Positions 23,900 to 34,771 of a stretch of 64,000 bases of DNA are shown here, piece by piece (the stretch's first letter is position 1; every line of letters starts with the position of its first letter). Source of the DNA: Miscanthus floridulus. Taxonomy: Eukaryota > Streptophyta > Magnoliopsida > Poales > Poaceae. A program made the position numbers and the translations under genes. Where the stretch lies: the NCBI RefSeq assembly GCF_019320115.1, contig NC_089583.1, positions 78,819,928-78,883,927 on the forward strand, given 5' to 3'. Below the pieces are notes generated by a model. The model had not been told where the DNA came from. It did not search any database and saw only the letters and a list, made by a program, of their open reading frames with translations.

Positions 23900-24000
23900 G
23901 CTGTTCGCTTTAACTTATCAACCTGGCTTATCAGCCATGAAACAGTGTTAACTCTCACAACAAATCAGCTTTAGCCAGCTTATCAGCCGCAAAAACTATT
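23900..24000. mobile_element. Short hAT-like MITE, copy 3
   Basis: CTGTTCGCTTTAACTTATCA at one end, AACTCTCACAACAAATCAGC in the middle and CCAGCTTATCAGCCG at the other. One end is poorly conserved. 23337-23899 holds no other recognised feature. Confidence 0.6.
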
Positions 24001-24117
24001 AGCCTTCTAACAATAGTACAAGTCAAAGCAAGTACTTCTAGGAGCAGAATCAATTAGGCTAACTTTTCCCATCAGTTAGTTCATCCGTCTTAAAATGGTG
24101 GCTTAGTTTAACCCCTT

Positions 24118-24122
24118 ACATG
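24118..24122. repeat. Left TSD (ACATG) of a solo LTR
   Basis: ACATG recurs at 25389-25393 immediately after the LTR end. Confidence 0.7.
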
Positions 24123-25388
24123 TGTCGGGTTCATAAACTCGGGGTCCCTCGCGGACCGGCTTCTCAACAAAGGCTCGGCCCAAGCGAGAACGTTGCGAGC
24201 AGCGCGCAACTCATGGGCCAACCGAAATACCTAGACGACAGGCCAAAAGGACGATCCAATCTCCGACCGGAAAGCTTGGCCGAGGAGGAACGGTGCCTGC
24301 TTCCGACTTTGGCCCACCTCTCCGATCGGAGCGCTCGCTTCGGTCTCCGGCCCGCCTCCGGACGGCCTCTTCGACCGGAAAGCCTGGCCCAACAACACTT
24401 TCGACTCCAACCCGCTTCTCCGACCGAGGATGCACCGAACCCGTGCTTATAACTCCTCTCCGGCTGGCGCAATCAGAGCCGACTGGGACCAGCCGATCGG
24501 GGACGCCCGCTCAGTAGGGACCAGGAAATAGACGGAGAAAGTAAGGCAGGGCACTCAAAGTCAACCGCAATACCGAGGACCGGACCCTGTACACCTACAG
24601 GACAGTACCATGCGACCTCCCTGGCATCACAGAGCCCAAGCAGTGTTGTAGGCGTCGATATTTTCCCCTATAGTGTTGTAGGCGCCATCAACTCCCATGC
24701 CAGACAAATACGGTAAGGCTCCCCACGTGCCTCTAAGACATCGATAGTGTTGTGAGCGCCGACATTTACCGTAGCATGCAAACACGGTAAAACCCCTCAC
24801 ATGCCTCTGGCATCAACAGTATAGCAGGTACCGCCATCTGCCATACCTGAAGAAGACAACGCAACCTCCCACGCGCATCTGACATTCAACAGTGTTGTGG
24901 ACGCTTACCATCACCTTGTACCCATTGGCGTGGGAAGCAAGACTTAACAAATGTACTCCCTCCCTCTCACTTGTAAGGTCATCCCCTTCATCTATAAAAG
25001 GGGGTGCGCTCCCTTCCAACAGATAGATTCATTCGATCGATTAGTTCACTAGTCCACGACAACAGAACCTCCAGGTTCAAACCATAAGCACACGCTCAAA
25101 CACTTAGCGCATAGCGGGGCTCCCGTCACTCTCGGCTCCTCTGACCAGAGTCCGACCGGGCCTCTTGTACCCCCAATCTTTTTTTCTTCTCGTTTGTAAC
25201 CTCACTGGCAACTGCAAACTTCGAGTACCTGGGCTCAGGAATAAAGTCACCGACCGACTTAAACTTGACGTAGTGCACGTTGCCTGAACCAGTATAAACC
25301 CCGTGTCATTGAGTGCTAGGCCACCTCCGATCACAACGTACGGTAAAACTACAAATATTTACGTGTTGGTCACTTTCTGCACCGACAA
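24123..25388 (+). repeat. Solo LTR of a gypsy-type element
   Basis: It starts TGTCGGGTTCATAAACTCGG and ends CTGCACCGACA(A), about 1,266 bp, with a 5-bp direct repeat ACATG on each side. No internal region remains, so it is a solo LTR formed by LTR-LTR recombination. Repeated GTGTTGTAGGCGTCGATA-like stretches (24640-24900) echo the 8690-8760 segment of the other gypsy LTR, showing related families. The short Arg/Ser/Pro-rich ORFs at 24120-24517 are incidental. Confidence 0.78.
24993..25000 (+). promoter_or_regulatory. TATA box of the solo LTR
   Basis: TATAAAAG followed by GGGGGTGCGC. Its position about 390 bp before the LTR end suits a U3 promoter, possibly still able to initiate transcription outward. 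Confidence 0.6.
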
Positions 25389-25610
25389 ACATGTGTTTAA
25401 TAATAGGGAATCTACACACTATATCATATCATACCCTAGCTAGTTACCTAGTAGCCGTACAGATACCATGGATTTGTATGAAATTTTCAGGCGAACGGTT
25501 GGTGGCGCAGCTACTTATTATATATCCATATTGGTGGCCTAAGCTGGTTGTGGCCTTATTATATGCACAGGTTGGGGCTTTTTTTTTAAACAAGTATACT
25601 CAATTTGAAT

Positions 25611-25690
<80 letters not shown>
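25611..25690. repeat. (TA)n microsatellite, left flank of a MITE
   Basis: About 80 bp of uninterrupted AT repeats adjoining the inverted-repeat element at 25691. Confidence 0.97.
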
Positions 25691-25692
<2 letters not shown>

Positions 25693-25952
25693 CAACTACT
25701 CTATAGCTGGCTACAAAATAACTTATTCTGTAGCCACCTTGAGTTACTATAATTACTATGTTAATTTATGAGATTATAGTAACTCCTTACTAAGTGATTT
25801 ACTATAACGTTATGGTAAATATCCCTATGTGTTATAGTAACCCAACTATAGTAAATATATATTGACATTATCGTAAATTAGTATATAAAATTATGGTAAA
25901 TGGAGGTGGCTACAGAATAACTTATTCTGTAGCTGGCTACTGAATAGCCTCT
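25691..25952. mobile_element. MITE inserted in (TA)n (Micron-like)
   Basis: The left arm TAGCTGGCTACAAAATAACT...TGTAGCCACCTT (25701-25740) is the inverted complement of the right arm (25902-25950), with few mismatches. TTATTCTGTAGC occurs on both sides. The interior is AT-rich, with 'gttatagtaa/ttactataac' motifs. (TA)n tracts lie immediately on both sides, as described for the rice Micron family, which targets (TA)n microsatellites. It has no coding capacity. Confidence 0.62.

Positions 25953-25953
<1 letters not shown>

Positions 25954-25986
<33 letters not shown>
25954..25986. repeat. (TA)n microsatellite, right flank of the MITE
   Basis: About 32 bp of TA repeat followed by a short CA run (25988-25998). 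Confidence 0.95.
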
Positions 25987-25988
<2 letters not shown>

Positions 25989-26029
25989 CACACACACACG
26001 TACAAGTAGAAAGGTACCGACATGTTCCT

Positions 26030-26723
26030 TCTCTCACTTCGCAAGCAGCCTGTTCTTTCTCTGGTTGGGCATTCTGTGTTTCATAAGACGGAGAGCAGGT
26101 GAAACGTAAAGGCATTCAACGACTGATATTGACAAACGAATGGCACGCTTTCTTTCCCTTTTTCTTCTGTCCATACTCCGGCCACTAGCACCGCATTGTA
26201 CTTTTGTCGGACGAGCAAAGTTTTGTTTGACCTCATATATTTCCATATGGCAATCGGCATTATCAAGCGTGATAGAAACATCCCTACAGAACGTATTAAG
26301 GTGATTGCAACGGTTCTCTAATCTGCTCATGGACCTAAATTGCATCGCCAACATACAAACTCCTTGTACCTGAAGATGATATCAAAGTCATCTGGCCCAT
26401 CCCCATATACCGCCTTTTTAACTGTTGAAACCCACAAAAAAATGTCATGTCCGTACGAAGAACGTTGAAAGGTTTTAAAGCTGGTGTGCGATACGCGCAG
26501 ATAAGAATGAATACTTACGATGCACAAGTAAAAAATCTCAACAAAGTTAAGGCAACCTGGTACACCAGTATGTTTCAATCGCTCCACAGCTTAAATATAA
26601 GCAATTAGTATTTTTGAAAGATGCCACACATTCAATTAAATCAGTTCACTTTGCGGCTGTGGAGCCGTCTCCACAAGTGCAAACATGATAAACCAACTCA
26701 TTCTGCAGAAGAGCGTTGACTCT
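26030..26723 (-). other. 3' flank of the PSMD9-like gene with unrecognised ORFs
   Basis: Minus-strand ORFs of 66-106 codons (26034-26354, 26327-26587) have no recognised domain. The part nearest 26723 is probably PSMD9 3' UTR, and the ORFs may be UTR or decayed transposon sequence. Confidence 0.35.
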
Positions 26724-29678
26724 TCATAGCATTCGAAAATGGCACCTGCAAGAACCAGAAACCAACTTGGAGTTAACAAAGTCATCAGCAAGGGAACAAG
26801 AAGGATCTTGTAGCTTGTTCACGAGTAAACAAATAAGTTTGCCAGCTAGCTATCATTTGCTTTGATTCCAGGTGTTGAGACATTGGCATCAGATGGCGAA
26901 AATAAGTACAGCAAAACAAACAAAGAGCAGACATGGAAGAGGCAGCTGTCTTACTAATCGGTGGTCTAGTAGTTTATAGCTTTGTATGAATTTTTTGAAG
27001 AATAGCATATATCTTTGTCAATCAAATCCTACAGCATTACTAACTAATACTCATTTTTTAGTGTTAAGATAAAATAGTACCCAAAAAAATCTACTTGCTG
27101 CAAGTTGTAACAGGTGTGCATTGTCCAATGTTGCTAATCTTCCAAGTTTATAGTGTCATTCCGATTCCCTCTGCAAGTCTTTAAGAATCTAACTGAACAA
27201 GTTTTGTGAAAAGTTATATTTTTGAAGGGGTATCAAAAGGAAACTATAGGGATCTGACAACCATTCTGCAGCGCAATAGAGCTAGCGATCTCATACTTGG
27301 GACTCTACATGTCACATTTATCTGGTATCAACTTGGTAGCATTAAATTGGAAGACTTGCAGCTTCCACATATGGATTTCTAAACAAGTGGACATGACTAA
27401 CTGGAAGACCTACCATGGCAATCAAAGCAACCAAATAAACACATAACTAGAAGACACACTTCAAAAGGGCTCTTCAGCTATGAAGGGCGTGTTCGGCTCG
27501 GCTCGGCTCAGCTTGTTTCAGCTTATTCTCTCTCACATAACACTATTGAATCAGCCAAAACCAGCCGAAACAAACTAGTACACAGTAGACAACCGTAGAA
27601 AGATGCTAAAAGGATTGATGCCCACTACCCAGATATAGTAAAACTTACCCCAGAAGTCCTCTTCCATGCCACTTTCTTGGTGTAATTGTTAAATTCATTG
27701 CTGATCCCTGGCGAATGATGACTAAAGATACTTGACTGTCCTCATTGGAAAGAGCTTCAGAGATGAGCCTTTCCTGCAATTGATCACCAGCTTCCACATT
27801 CCCAAACTTTACTATCTCATCTCCAAGTTGCAAACCATCCAAAGAAGCAGGAGAACCATCTGTGATTTCATCAATCATGGCAAATGGAAGTTTGGTCACA
27901 TGGTCCTCTTCCATAGGTTCACTTTGAGATGATCCAATGTGTGAAGGACCTGTTGTATCTGCATGAAATCAAATATCACAGAGATCAGAAACTTTAATCG
28001 CATTTAGTTCAACAAGTCTATGGGCCATCTTTGGTTAACTGGATGCCTCGGGTATAACACACATTTTTGCATAAACAGATATTTATCATAATAAGAACAT
28101 GGCTATTGCAAATACTAAAATTTAAGATCATTATTATCACTTGATTTTTTTTTCTAAATATTGTTATAACTTGATTATTCTATATTTCTGCCCTTACTCC
28201 TTGAAAACCATTCTCATATTGTTAATACTTTTTATTGACGATGTCACAAGTTGCAGAATTATTAAGCATATAAGGAATTCGAGTATTATAGGTTTTAACC
28301 AGGCTACTGCGGTGTTCACTGAAAAAACAGTGTCATAATAGAGTAGGGGTAAAAAAACTCCCTCCAATCATGAAACTTACTGTTTTGAACTTTCATTGTT
28401 TCCAAGACACAATTTTGATGGCATTTGCGGAACTATAAAAATGAATATCCTAAAAGATCATATCTACTCAAATTATTTTACATTCCAATCTAGTCCAGAT
28501 TCTTGGTATTTAAGAAGATTAAATTGGACAACGATTCAACAGATTGCGGCATGCTACCGTTAATGACATTGTCATTTGATAAGATACTGTTTGTATACTT
28601 ACCAGACCTCCTCGAGGTTGATTGCTCATTCCTTGATAACTTTGCTGAGTGTAAAATCTCCAGATTTTTATCAATTTTGTTTGTAACATCCTTGTGATCA
28701 TTTCGCAATTCTGAAACAAGCATCAAACAATGTAAATGGAAAGCATAATATTATACAACAACAATAACAACAAAGGCTTTTAGTCTATAGATAAAACCCA
28801 ACATGAGCCACCAACAAGGAGGGAAAGAAAGAAAAGGAAATGTATTTGAAGCAGATACATAAGACAACCAATCAACATTTTTAAATACATTTAACAGCAA
28901 AGATGCTTTTCTTTTACTCTACACTATAAGCTCATGAGTCCAGCACAACCTAGTCCCTATCCTCTATCCCAATAGGCTTATACCTCGCCCACCTTTGGAT
29001 GAGAATCCTAGCATTTGGTAGAAATTTATTAATTTTTCAGCTGTGGACAACAGCAAGAGCATCGCATTTGTACTCTACCAGACTGAATCATCAGGCCACA
29101 GGCTGCCTAGTGCCCTGTTAAACAGAACTGACTCTTGCAGCAACTCAAATACTCAATACACTGCCTACTGGACCAACCCATTCAATCAATTACCCTAAGA
29201 TCCCCTTTTCCTACCCCCACCCACCCACCCCCCCAAAAGCACCAAATTCTAGAAAGATGTGTATAAGTTGAGAAACCAAACAGCTGGTTAAATAACGCCT
29301 GTCACGAGTGAACATATAGCTAGTTAAACTGTAAGATACTGCGTCGCAAAGAAAATCGAGCACAGCAATGCATACCAGCGAGCCTCCGGCGCTGGGCGAG
29401 AACGTTCGGGATGTCGATGTCGGACCTGGGGAAACCCTAAACCAACCGAGCCAAAAACAAACAACGATTAGCGCCTAAACTGCGAAACTGACAAGAAATT
29501 TCGGGTTTAGGTTAGGGTTTTGCGGATCTTAGGGCACCTCGGCGTCGACGAGACCGCCGGTGATGCCCGGCCCACCGGGCGCGGTGAGGCGGGCGATGAT
29601 GGCGTCCATCTCCGCCTCCAGGCCACCCCGCTGATCCATCAGCTTCATCGCCTCCGCCTTCACGTCCGGCGCCACCAT
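26724..29678 (-). CDS. PSMD9: 26S proteasome non-ATPase regulatory subunit 9-like (PSMD9/p27), five exons
   Basis: Exons on the minus strand are 29678-29538, 29436-29376, 28710-28603, 27958-27649 and 26745-26724. All junctions are GT-AG and the phases agree, giving 642 nt and 213 residues. The protein starts MVAPDVKAEAMKLMDQRGGL and continues through IDIPNVLAQRRRLAELRNDH, the helical N-terminal region of the family. A PDZ-like domain follows at about residues 118-205: PFAMIDEITDGSPA, LDGLQLGDEIVKFGNV, SLVIIRQG and PRKWHGRGLLGCHF. PSMD9 homologues are assembly chaperones of the proteasome base that bind an Rpt subunit and leave the mature complex. Intron 4 (27648-26746) contains a MITE. The start lies about 160 bp from the COX17 leader on the other strand. 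No disabling change is seen. Confidence 0.93.
27487..27573. mobile_element. Short hAT-like MITE, copy 4, in PSMD9 intron 4
   Basis: GTGTTCGGCTCGGCTCGGCT at one end and CAGCCGAAAC at the other, with a central TTCTCTCTCACATAACACTA. It is intronic and away from the splice sites. Confidence 0.55.
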
Positions 29679-29880
29679 GATCCCTCCCCCTCTCTCGTCT
29701 GCCGCCACGCAAGGAAGACTGGTTCGCGAGCCGTACTCAGCGAGTCAGCGGTCTCTCAACTCGTGTCCAAGCAAGCCCATGGACGGTTCGGTGGAACGAC
29801 CACGCACCGTTAGATCTCAAACTAACGGCTCAGATCGGATGTGTCCCTGAAACGGGCCTGGGCCGTGCGTGACGGCGGAG
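29679..29880. promoter_or_regulatory. Compact divergent promoter between PSMD9 (-) and COX17 (+)
   Basis: About 200 bp separate the PSMD9 start codon from the presumed COX17 leader exon. No TATA box is evident on either strand; the sequence is GC-rich with CT stretches. GGCCTGGGCCGTG near 29857 resembles GGCCCA-type elements common in plant housekeeping promoters. Co-regulation is an inference from spacing only. Confidence 0.55.
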
Positions 29881-30044
29881 ACGGCGCGTTTATTCCACGC
29901 CACACCGTCTCTTCCAGAACCCTCTCGTCTCCGCGTGCGGCGGCGCGATTCCTTGCTTTTCCCTTCGACTTCCAGAGATTGCTGATTGTTCTTGAGTCAG
30001 ATCCGGGTAACAGATTCGAGTTTGCGCACTCTCTTCGGCTCCAG
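29880..30044 (+). other. Probable non-coding first exon (5' leader) of COX17
   Basis: A CT- and GC-rich leader ends in TCGGCTCCAG|GTACTTCC, a good splice donor at 30044/30045. The matching acceptor is TTCATTCCAG|AT at 31415, two bases before the COX17 ATG. The intron of about 1.37 kb would hold a SINE. The exon start is not determined. Confidence 0.5.
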
Positions 30045-30791
30045 GTACTTCCATTCGGTAACCCTAATTCCTCGCTCCAGTTCATTGCTAGTAGCAAGCA
30101 CCTGTGTCGTTAGGCTAGCAGAGTGGTGGCTAATAATGCTTGTTCTTGGTAAAAGGTTTATGATTTGGTTTGCTTTTCACCTTGGTAGTTGCATACGGGA
30201 GAGAATAGTCGCTTCGATTTTGTCTTCAGGATTCTGCTAGGGGATTAGCCTGAAGGCTACGGGTTGCCACTGAACCCATAGAAGCGAAAATTCAGCATCC
30301 AAATGCTGTGTGGGGAATGGCTAGATTCTGTTTAAGAAAGGCACCCTTGCCAACCAAACAGTCTTTGAATTACGAGCACAAATAACCAAATTGTAGGAAT
30401 TCCTTGGCGCCTATGGATATTTCTCATCTTTTTCGAGCAGACCATCAATAGGAGCTCTTCACAAATATGTGAAGAACGTGCCATTGCTGAACCCCATCAA
30501 AGCCTAGTTTCGCTCCAATTCTAAGGTGGTTCACAATTGCACAAGCAGGACAAGTAGTAAAACAGCATGCTGATCAAGCATTGCAAGATACATGCCAAAG
30601 TATCTGGGTCTTAATATAGGATGCCTCGTTACCAGTGGAATATCTGATAATCTAAATCTTATTGCTGACTAGAGTGAAGACGTTCCTGAACGAAGTGTAA
30701 TTGGATACGATACAAATGTCTTAGTATTATTGTTATTCTGTCTTCTTTGCCTGGTTACTTAAATTGCCATTGTTTATGTTTTCCTTACTTT

Positions 30792-31011
30792 AAGGGCGTA
30801 CCCAGTGCAGAGAGCTTCCGCTCTGTGCGGGGTCTGGGGAAATGTGTCAGTGGCAAGCCTTACCCTCGCCTGTGCAATGCGAGGAGACCACGACTCGAAC
30901 CCGGGACCTTCCGGTCACAAGCGGTAAGACTCTACCGCTTGCACCAGGCCCACCCTTCCGGTCTAGAAATAAAACTGTGAGTTCTTCCTATCACTCTACC
31001 AGAAGTTCTTA
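30792..31011 (-). mobile_element. Au-like SINE carrying a 5' extension copied from the COX17 3' region
   Basis: The minus strand has A box TGCAAGCGGTAGA (30931-30943) and B box GGTTCGAGTC (30892-30901). A body with ATTGCACAGGCGAGGGTAAG and CTCTGCACTGGGTACGCCCT follows, which is the Au SINE type. The 11-bp duplication TTCCTTACTTT flanks the insertion at 30781-30791 and 31012-31022. Unusually, the TSD-bounded unit does not begin at the SINE head. About 55 further bases (30957-31011) are an exact inverted copy of sequence just downstream of the COX17 stop codon. It lies in the presumed COX17 leader intron. Confidence 0.82.
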
Positions 31012-31014
31012 TTC
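30953..31014. repeat. 62-bp perfect inverted repeat, left arm
   Basis: Base-for-base reverse complement of 31714-31775. It overlaps the first 3 bp of the SINE's right TSD. Confidence 0.97.
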
Positions 31015-31417
31015 CTTACTTTGTTCTAAATTTTTTGTTTAGAGTACTTTTGGCCATAAGTCCATAACTTGTCTAATGTCTAGTGTAACATCAACAACTT
31101 GAGTTGTCTGGACACTATTGACACATAGCCAAATTAGATCGGTTTTATCAGTGTCCCTGTTTGGTGACCATTTTTTCATGCCTCTGAAGAGTCTTCTATC
31201 GCTAAATGGATCCATGTTGCTGTATTAGGTTGGTTCTGGTGTATAAATACAGTATCCACTGAGAGTAATCATATAAAAAAATCTCTAGAAATTTCAATTC
31301 TGTAAAACACGTATCGCATAAAGTTTCTATTCATCAAAATCTCATGTTGTTGCCAATACAACCGTTGCCCATCCTGTGTGATTCATTCATTCATTGCTGT
31401 TTCAATTCATTCCAGAT

Positions 31418-31642
31418 ATGGGGAACGCTGCATCTGTGCAAACTGACGCTTCAGATTCAGTGCAGCAACCTGCCACAACAGCTCCTGCACCTGAGACGAA
31501 GCCGAAAAAGAAGATCTGCTGCGCTTGCCCAGATACAAAGAAGCTGAGAGACGACTGCATCGTGCAGAATGGTGAGGATGCCTGCGGAAAGTTCATCGAA
31601 GCCCACCTGCAATGCCTGAGAGCCGAAGGGTTCAGCATCTGA
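31418..31642 (+). CDS. COX17: COX17, cytochrome c oxidase copper chaperone
   Basis: A 74-residue protein starts [13 protein letters not shown] and has a Pro/Thr/Gln-rich linker to about residue 32. The Cu(I)-binding CCxC motif is at 34-37 ([10 protein letters not shown]). The twin CX9C coiled-coil-helix fold is formed by Cys37/Cys47 and Cys56/Cys66, and the C-terminus is [14 protein letters not shown]17 carries copper in the mitochondrial intermembrane space to SCO1 and COX11 for cytochrome c oxidase assembly; oxidative folding is by the MIA40 route. The ATG at 31418 is preferred over 31394 because a 3' splice site (TTCATTCCAG) ends at 31415, and MGN matches plant homologues. The reading frame is intact with all cysteines present. 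Confidence 0.95.
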   Translation: MGNAASVQTDASDSVQQPATTAPAPETKPKKKICCACPDTKKLRDDCIVQNGEDACGKFIEAHLQCLRAEGFSI

Positions 31643-31713
31643 CGTGTTGCTCCATCATGGCAACTCCACACCTGTTTCTGCAGTAATCTGATTTTGATCA
31701 TGAACAGCATGAT

Positions 31714-31775
31714 GAATAAGAACTTCTGGTAGAGTGATAGGAAGAACTCACAGTTTTATTTCTAGACCGGAAGGG
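31714..31775. repeat. 62-bp perfect inverted repeat, right arm (COX17 3' region)
   Basis: It starts GAATAAGAACTTCTGGTAGA, 72 bp after the COX17 stop codon, and pairs perfectly with 30953-31014 about 700 bp upstream. Confidence 0.97.
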
Positions 31776-31963
31776 GGGAAAATCCCCCTGAACATTGCCA
31801 GTTTGCAAGAGGGTTTGTGCCTTTTTCCAATGCATTCTGTGCCTCACATATCTGCAATTCTTCATGATACTTTATGGAACATTTGTATATGGAAGTTGCT
31901 TTTTTTGGTCCACTGGTTGGAGATTGAGCATTACACTGTATGGAACAGATGTTGCAAAAGTTT

Positions 31964-32062
31964 TATAAATGAAGAAGATATTACCCTCTACACGATGCTG
32001 GCTAGAGCTTTCAGTGACTTGTTCTAGTGATGTATAAATGAAGAAGATATTACCCTCTACAC
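31964..32062. repeat. 30-bp direct repeat downstream of COX17
   Basis: TATAAATGAAGAAGATATTA plus ten further bases occurs identically at 31964-31993 and 32033-32062, a 69-bp period. Confidence 0.95.
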
Positions 32063-33406
32063 CGTTGTAGTTTTGTCGTCAATGGCTGTTGCCTCCATAG
32101 CTCCACGTACCCGCACCACTATGTGCCACGCACGCACAGTACAGTGGTGGTTGGTGCCGGTGCACATATCGTGTGGATGCCAACATGCGTAGGTTCTGCA
32201 CACAAATGCCTTCTTTTCATGTTTCAGGGTTGCGTGGAATGTAAGCACTGACTTTGGAGCGAATCTGAAGCCCGCAGCTCTCTTTTTCTCTCTTATTATT
32301 ATCATCTTTTTTATTTTCCAAAGAGAATTTTGTGCTGGTGGGGTGGACTGCTTTGTTTCTTTATGACGGTATACATATCATCATCAAGCGATCGATGATG
32401 ATCATTCATTTCAAGCATCATCAAAATATGACGGTACATATCATCTAAATATACCGAATCCTTCATTTTTACTGAAAATTATGTCATTATGTGTTCCCTT
32501 CATTGCCGTCCAAATCTATACTGACATAAGGGATAAAAAGAATAGAATCCATGGCATTGAAAGGAAACTCATAATTTTCAATGGTAATAAAGGAATCAGA
32601 TTTGGATGGCAACAAAGGAATTTTCTTTTTCACAAAGCAGCTTCTTGGTAAAAAAAAATGCATCTCAATCTTGCTAACGATTTTTTTAAAAGATTGCTTA
32701 CGTGCTGAGTTGAATAATAAATGAACTATTATGTTGTGACTATACAGCATAAACGATGTTAATTGTGTTGACCACACGTTGAAACAGGATAAATGAATGT
32801 GAGTTTTTTTCCGAGAGTCGCACTAAATTATAATATATTTCTAGATTTTTATTTAGTGAGTAATATTTTTTGTTTGAAGATATATTTTTTATTGAGTAAA
32901 AAAATTATTGAGCGATCCTTTTTTCCAATCTAACCTATAGCTTTTTCTCATGAAGCTATAGCTTTTTATTTTATTGAGAAACGTTCTCGCCATAGCCTAT
33001 ATTTTGTTTATGAAGCTTCAACTTTTCTAATTGAGCAGAATATCAAAAGTGCCAACTGCTTAGCACATGCATGACTGCATATGAGAGAAGTCCATAGAAC
33101 TATGTCCCTTTAATACTTGTGATTTGAGTTATACTATTTTATTCTTGTACATGTGGAGGTGGATTTTTTTATAAGCCAATTATATGTATAATAATTGTTA
33201 TTGAAAGAAGAAAATGAAGAACTTTTAAATTCATCCAGAGCAAACAAAATATTGTGTATATGATCAAGGCATGTAATGTGATATGCAATATAAGGAACAT
33301 TGTATTGTCAAGCCGTATATGAGAAATTGGCATGGTAGCTTCACTATACATGGTATATAGGTGACACTTGAGTTGCACACGTTATCCGATCTTCAAGTTC
33401 GAATGC
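32063..33406. other. AT-rich intergenic region
   Basis: Short ORFs only (32057-32305 -, 32487-32777 -), with no recognised domains. A small direct/inverted CATCATCAA cluster lies near 32378-32420. No gene is supported. Confidence 0.5.
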
Positions 33407-33414
33407 CTAGTGCC

Positions 33415-33930
33415 TAAGGCTGGATAGCGAGCTGGCTCGGCTCGTTTTGGCTCGGCTCGTTCTGGCTCGTTAAGATAACGAGCTATCTCGGCTCGGCTCG
33501 TTATCCTAACGAGCCAGAAAGCCAGCTCGGCTCGGCTCGTTAAAAGCTCGAGCTGGCTCGTTAAGCTCGCGAGCCAGATATAAAAAAATACACAAAATAT
33601 AATATTTGCATTTATCTAAAGTTTGAGAATAATAATAATACAAAACAAATGCATCTAACAACCTTAAATCGAATAAAAAAATTAATATGTGCTAATATAT
33701 ATACAAGTATAATAAAATACTATAGTATTCATGCATCTAACAACCTTAAATGATTTTTTTTTCGTGGAAGATTGGCTCGTTTAGCTCGCGAGCGACTCGC
33801 GTGCTGGCTCGAGTTGGCTCGTTATAGCTAACGAGCTAAAATCTTGGCTCGGCTCGACTCGTTATTAGCCGAGTCGAGCCAGCCACGATCCGAACGAGCT
33901 AACGAGCTTCGAGTTTTTCGTCGAGCCTTA
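33415..33930. mobile_element. 516-bp foldback MITE with GGCTCG palindromes and 8-bp TSD
   Basis: The element starts TAAGGCTGGATAGCGAGC and ends with its inverse (...CGAGCCTTA). It is flanked by CTAGTGCC at 33407-33414 and 33931-33938. Both terminal 130-150-bp regions are dense in GGCTCGGCTCGTT and AACGAGCC palindromes, and the centre is AT-rich. An 8-bp TSD is compatible with hAT or Mutator superfamilies. It is non-coding. Confidence 0.8.
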
Positions 33931-33938
33931 CTAGTGCC

Positions 33939-34433
33939 TCAACGGTTCTCCAAGTCCTTTATGTATGTTAACAATGCGGACCCAGCACTCATATAGAACC
34001 CGGGCAATGCTTAAGACGGTCAATGAGGTCATACATAGTGAAGCTTTGGACAAATGGTGATACGATGAAGGTCTCACTATGCACCGGAGCCCGAGTAAGC
34101 ACCCAAGGTTCTCGGGCCCTGGGTCAACCACTGTATGTCAATATTAATATCATAACATGATTTCCTGCAATGTTTGCTATATGCTTTATAAAAGTATATT
34201 CTGTAATGTTTAACATTGAGGTTAAAGGTCCTTCTAGAAGGAACGTAGTAATTTCACATGAATCAATTTTTTTACAGAAAAACATAAAAAAAGGAGAGAG
34301 AGAAAACGCATTCCAAAGGGGCCTAAATCGTTAGTTCGGATTTTTAGAACCTATTTCTATAAATAGCCTGAACAGATATAATCACTATATTATTTAATTG
34401 TTTTTTATGAAAAAAGTGAAATAACTACGTAGT
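33939..34433. other. Unassigned spacer
   Basis: Nothing recognised; one short minus-strand ORF (33931-34131) overlaps the MITE end and has no motif. Confidence 0.45.
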
Positions 34434-34690
34434 ACTCCCTCCGTCCTCTCCCTCCGTCCTCGAAAGAATACAATTCTAGAATAATAGCATGTTTTAGTAT
34501 ATCAAATTTAACTAACTATAAATAAAAAAAATATAAATATTTATAATATTAAATAAATATTATTAGATTAATTACGAAATATATTTTTATAATAAATTTA
34601 TTTAGAGTCATAAATATAAATATTATTTACTGAAAATTTAGTGAAACATGAAACCGTAACCCATCCTTTTTCATGACAGATGTAGTATAC
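34434..34690. mobile_element. Stowaway-like MITE (Tc1/Mariner type)
   Basis: CTCCCTCCGTCC, doubled at the left end, opens the element. A decayed complementary end CATGACAGATGTAGTA closes it. The interior is AT-rich with TTATAATAAATTTATTTAGA. This is the standard grass Stowaway form. It lies about 80 bp upstream of the ubiquitin-RUB TATA box. Confidence 0.65.
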
Positions 34691-34771
34691 AGGAGCATTA
34701 TTTAATAATTATAAAATTCGTTAACTCGAGTCGGAGTGGTGGAGCACCCGGTCACGCCGCCGCCACCCCCC

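Noticed and set aside
30892..30943. tRNA gene suggested by A and B boxes
   Set aside because: No acceptor or anticodon stem pairing; the surrounding sequence is an Au-like SINE. The similar signal at 23276-23326 was also assigned to a SINE.
31402..31710. Minus-strand 102-codon ORF
   Set aside because: Antisense of COX17, whose plus-strand CX9C pattern is unambiguous.
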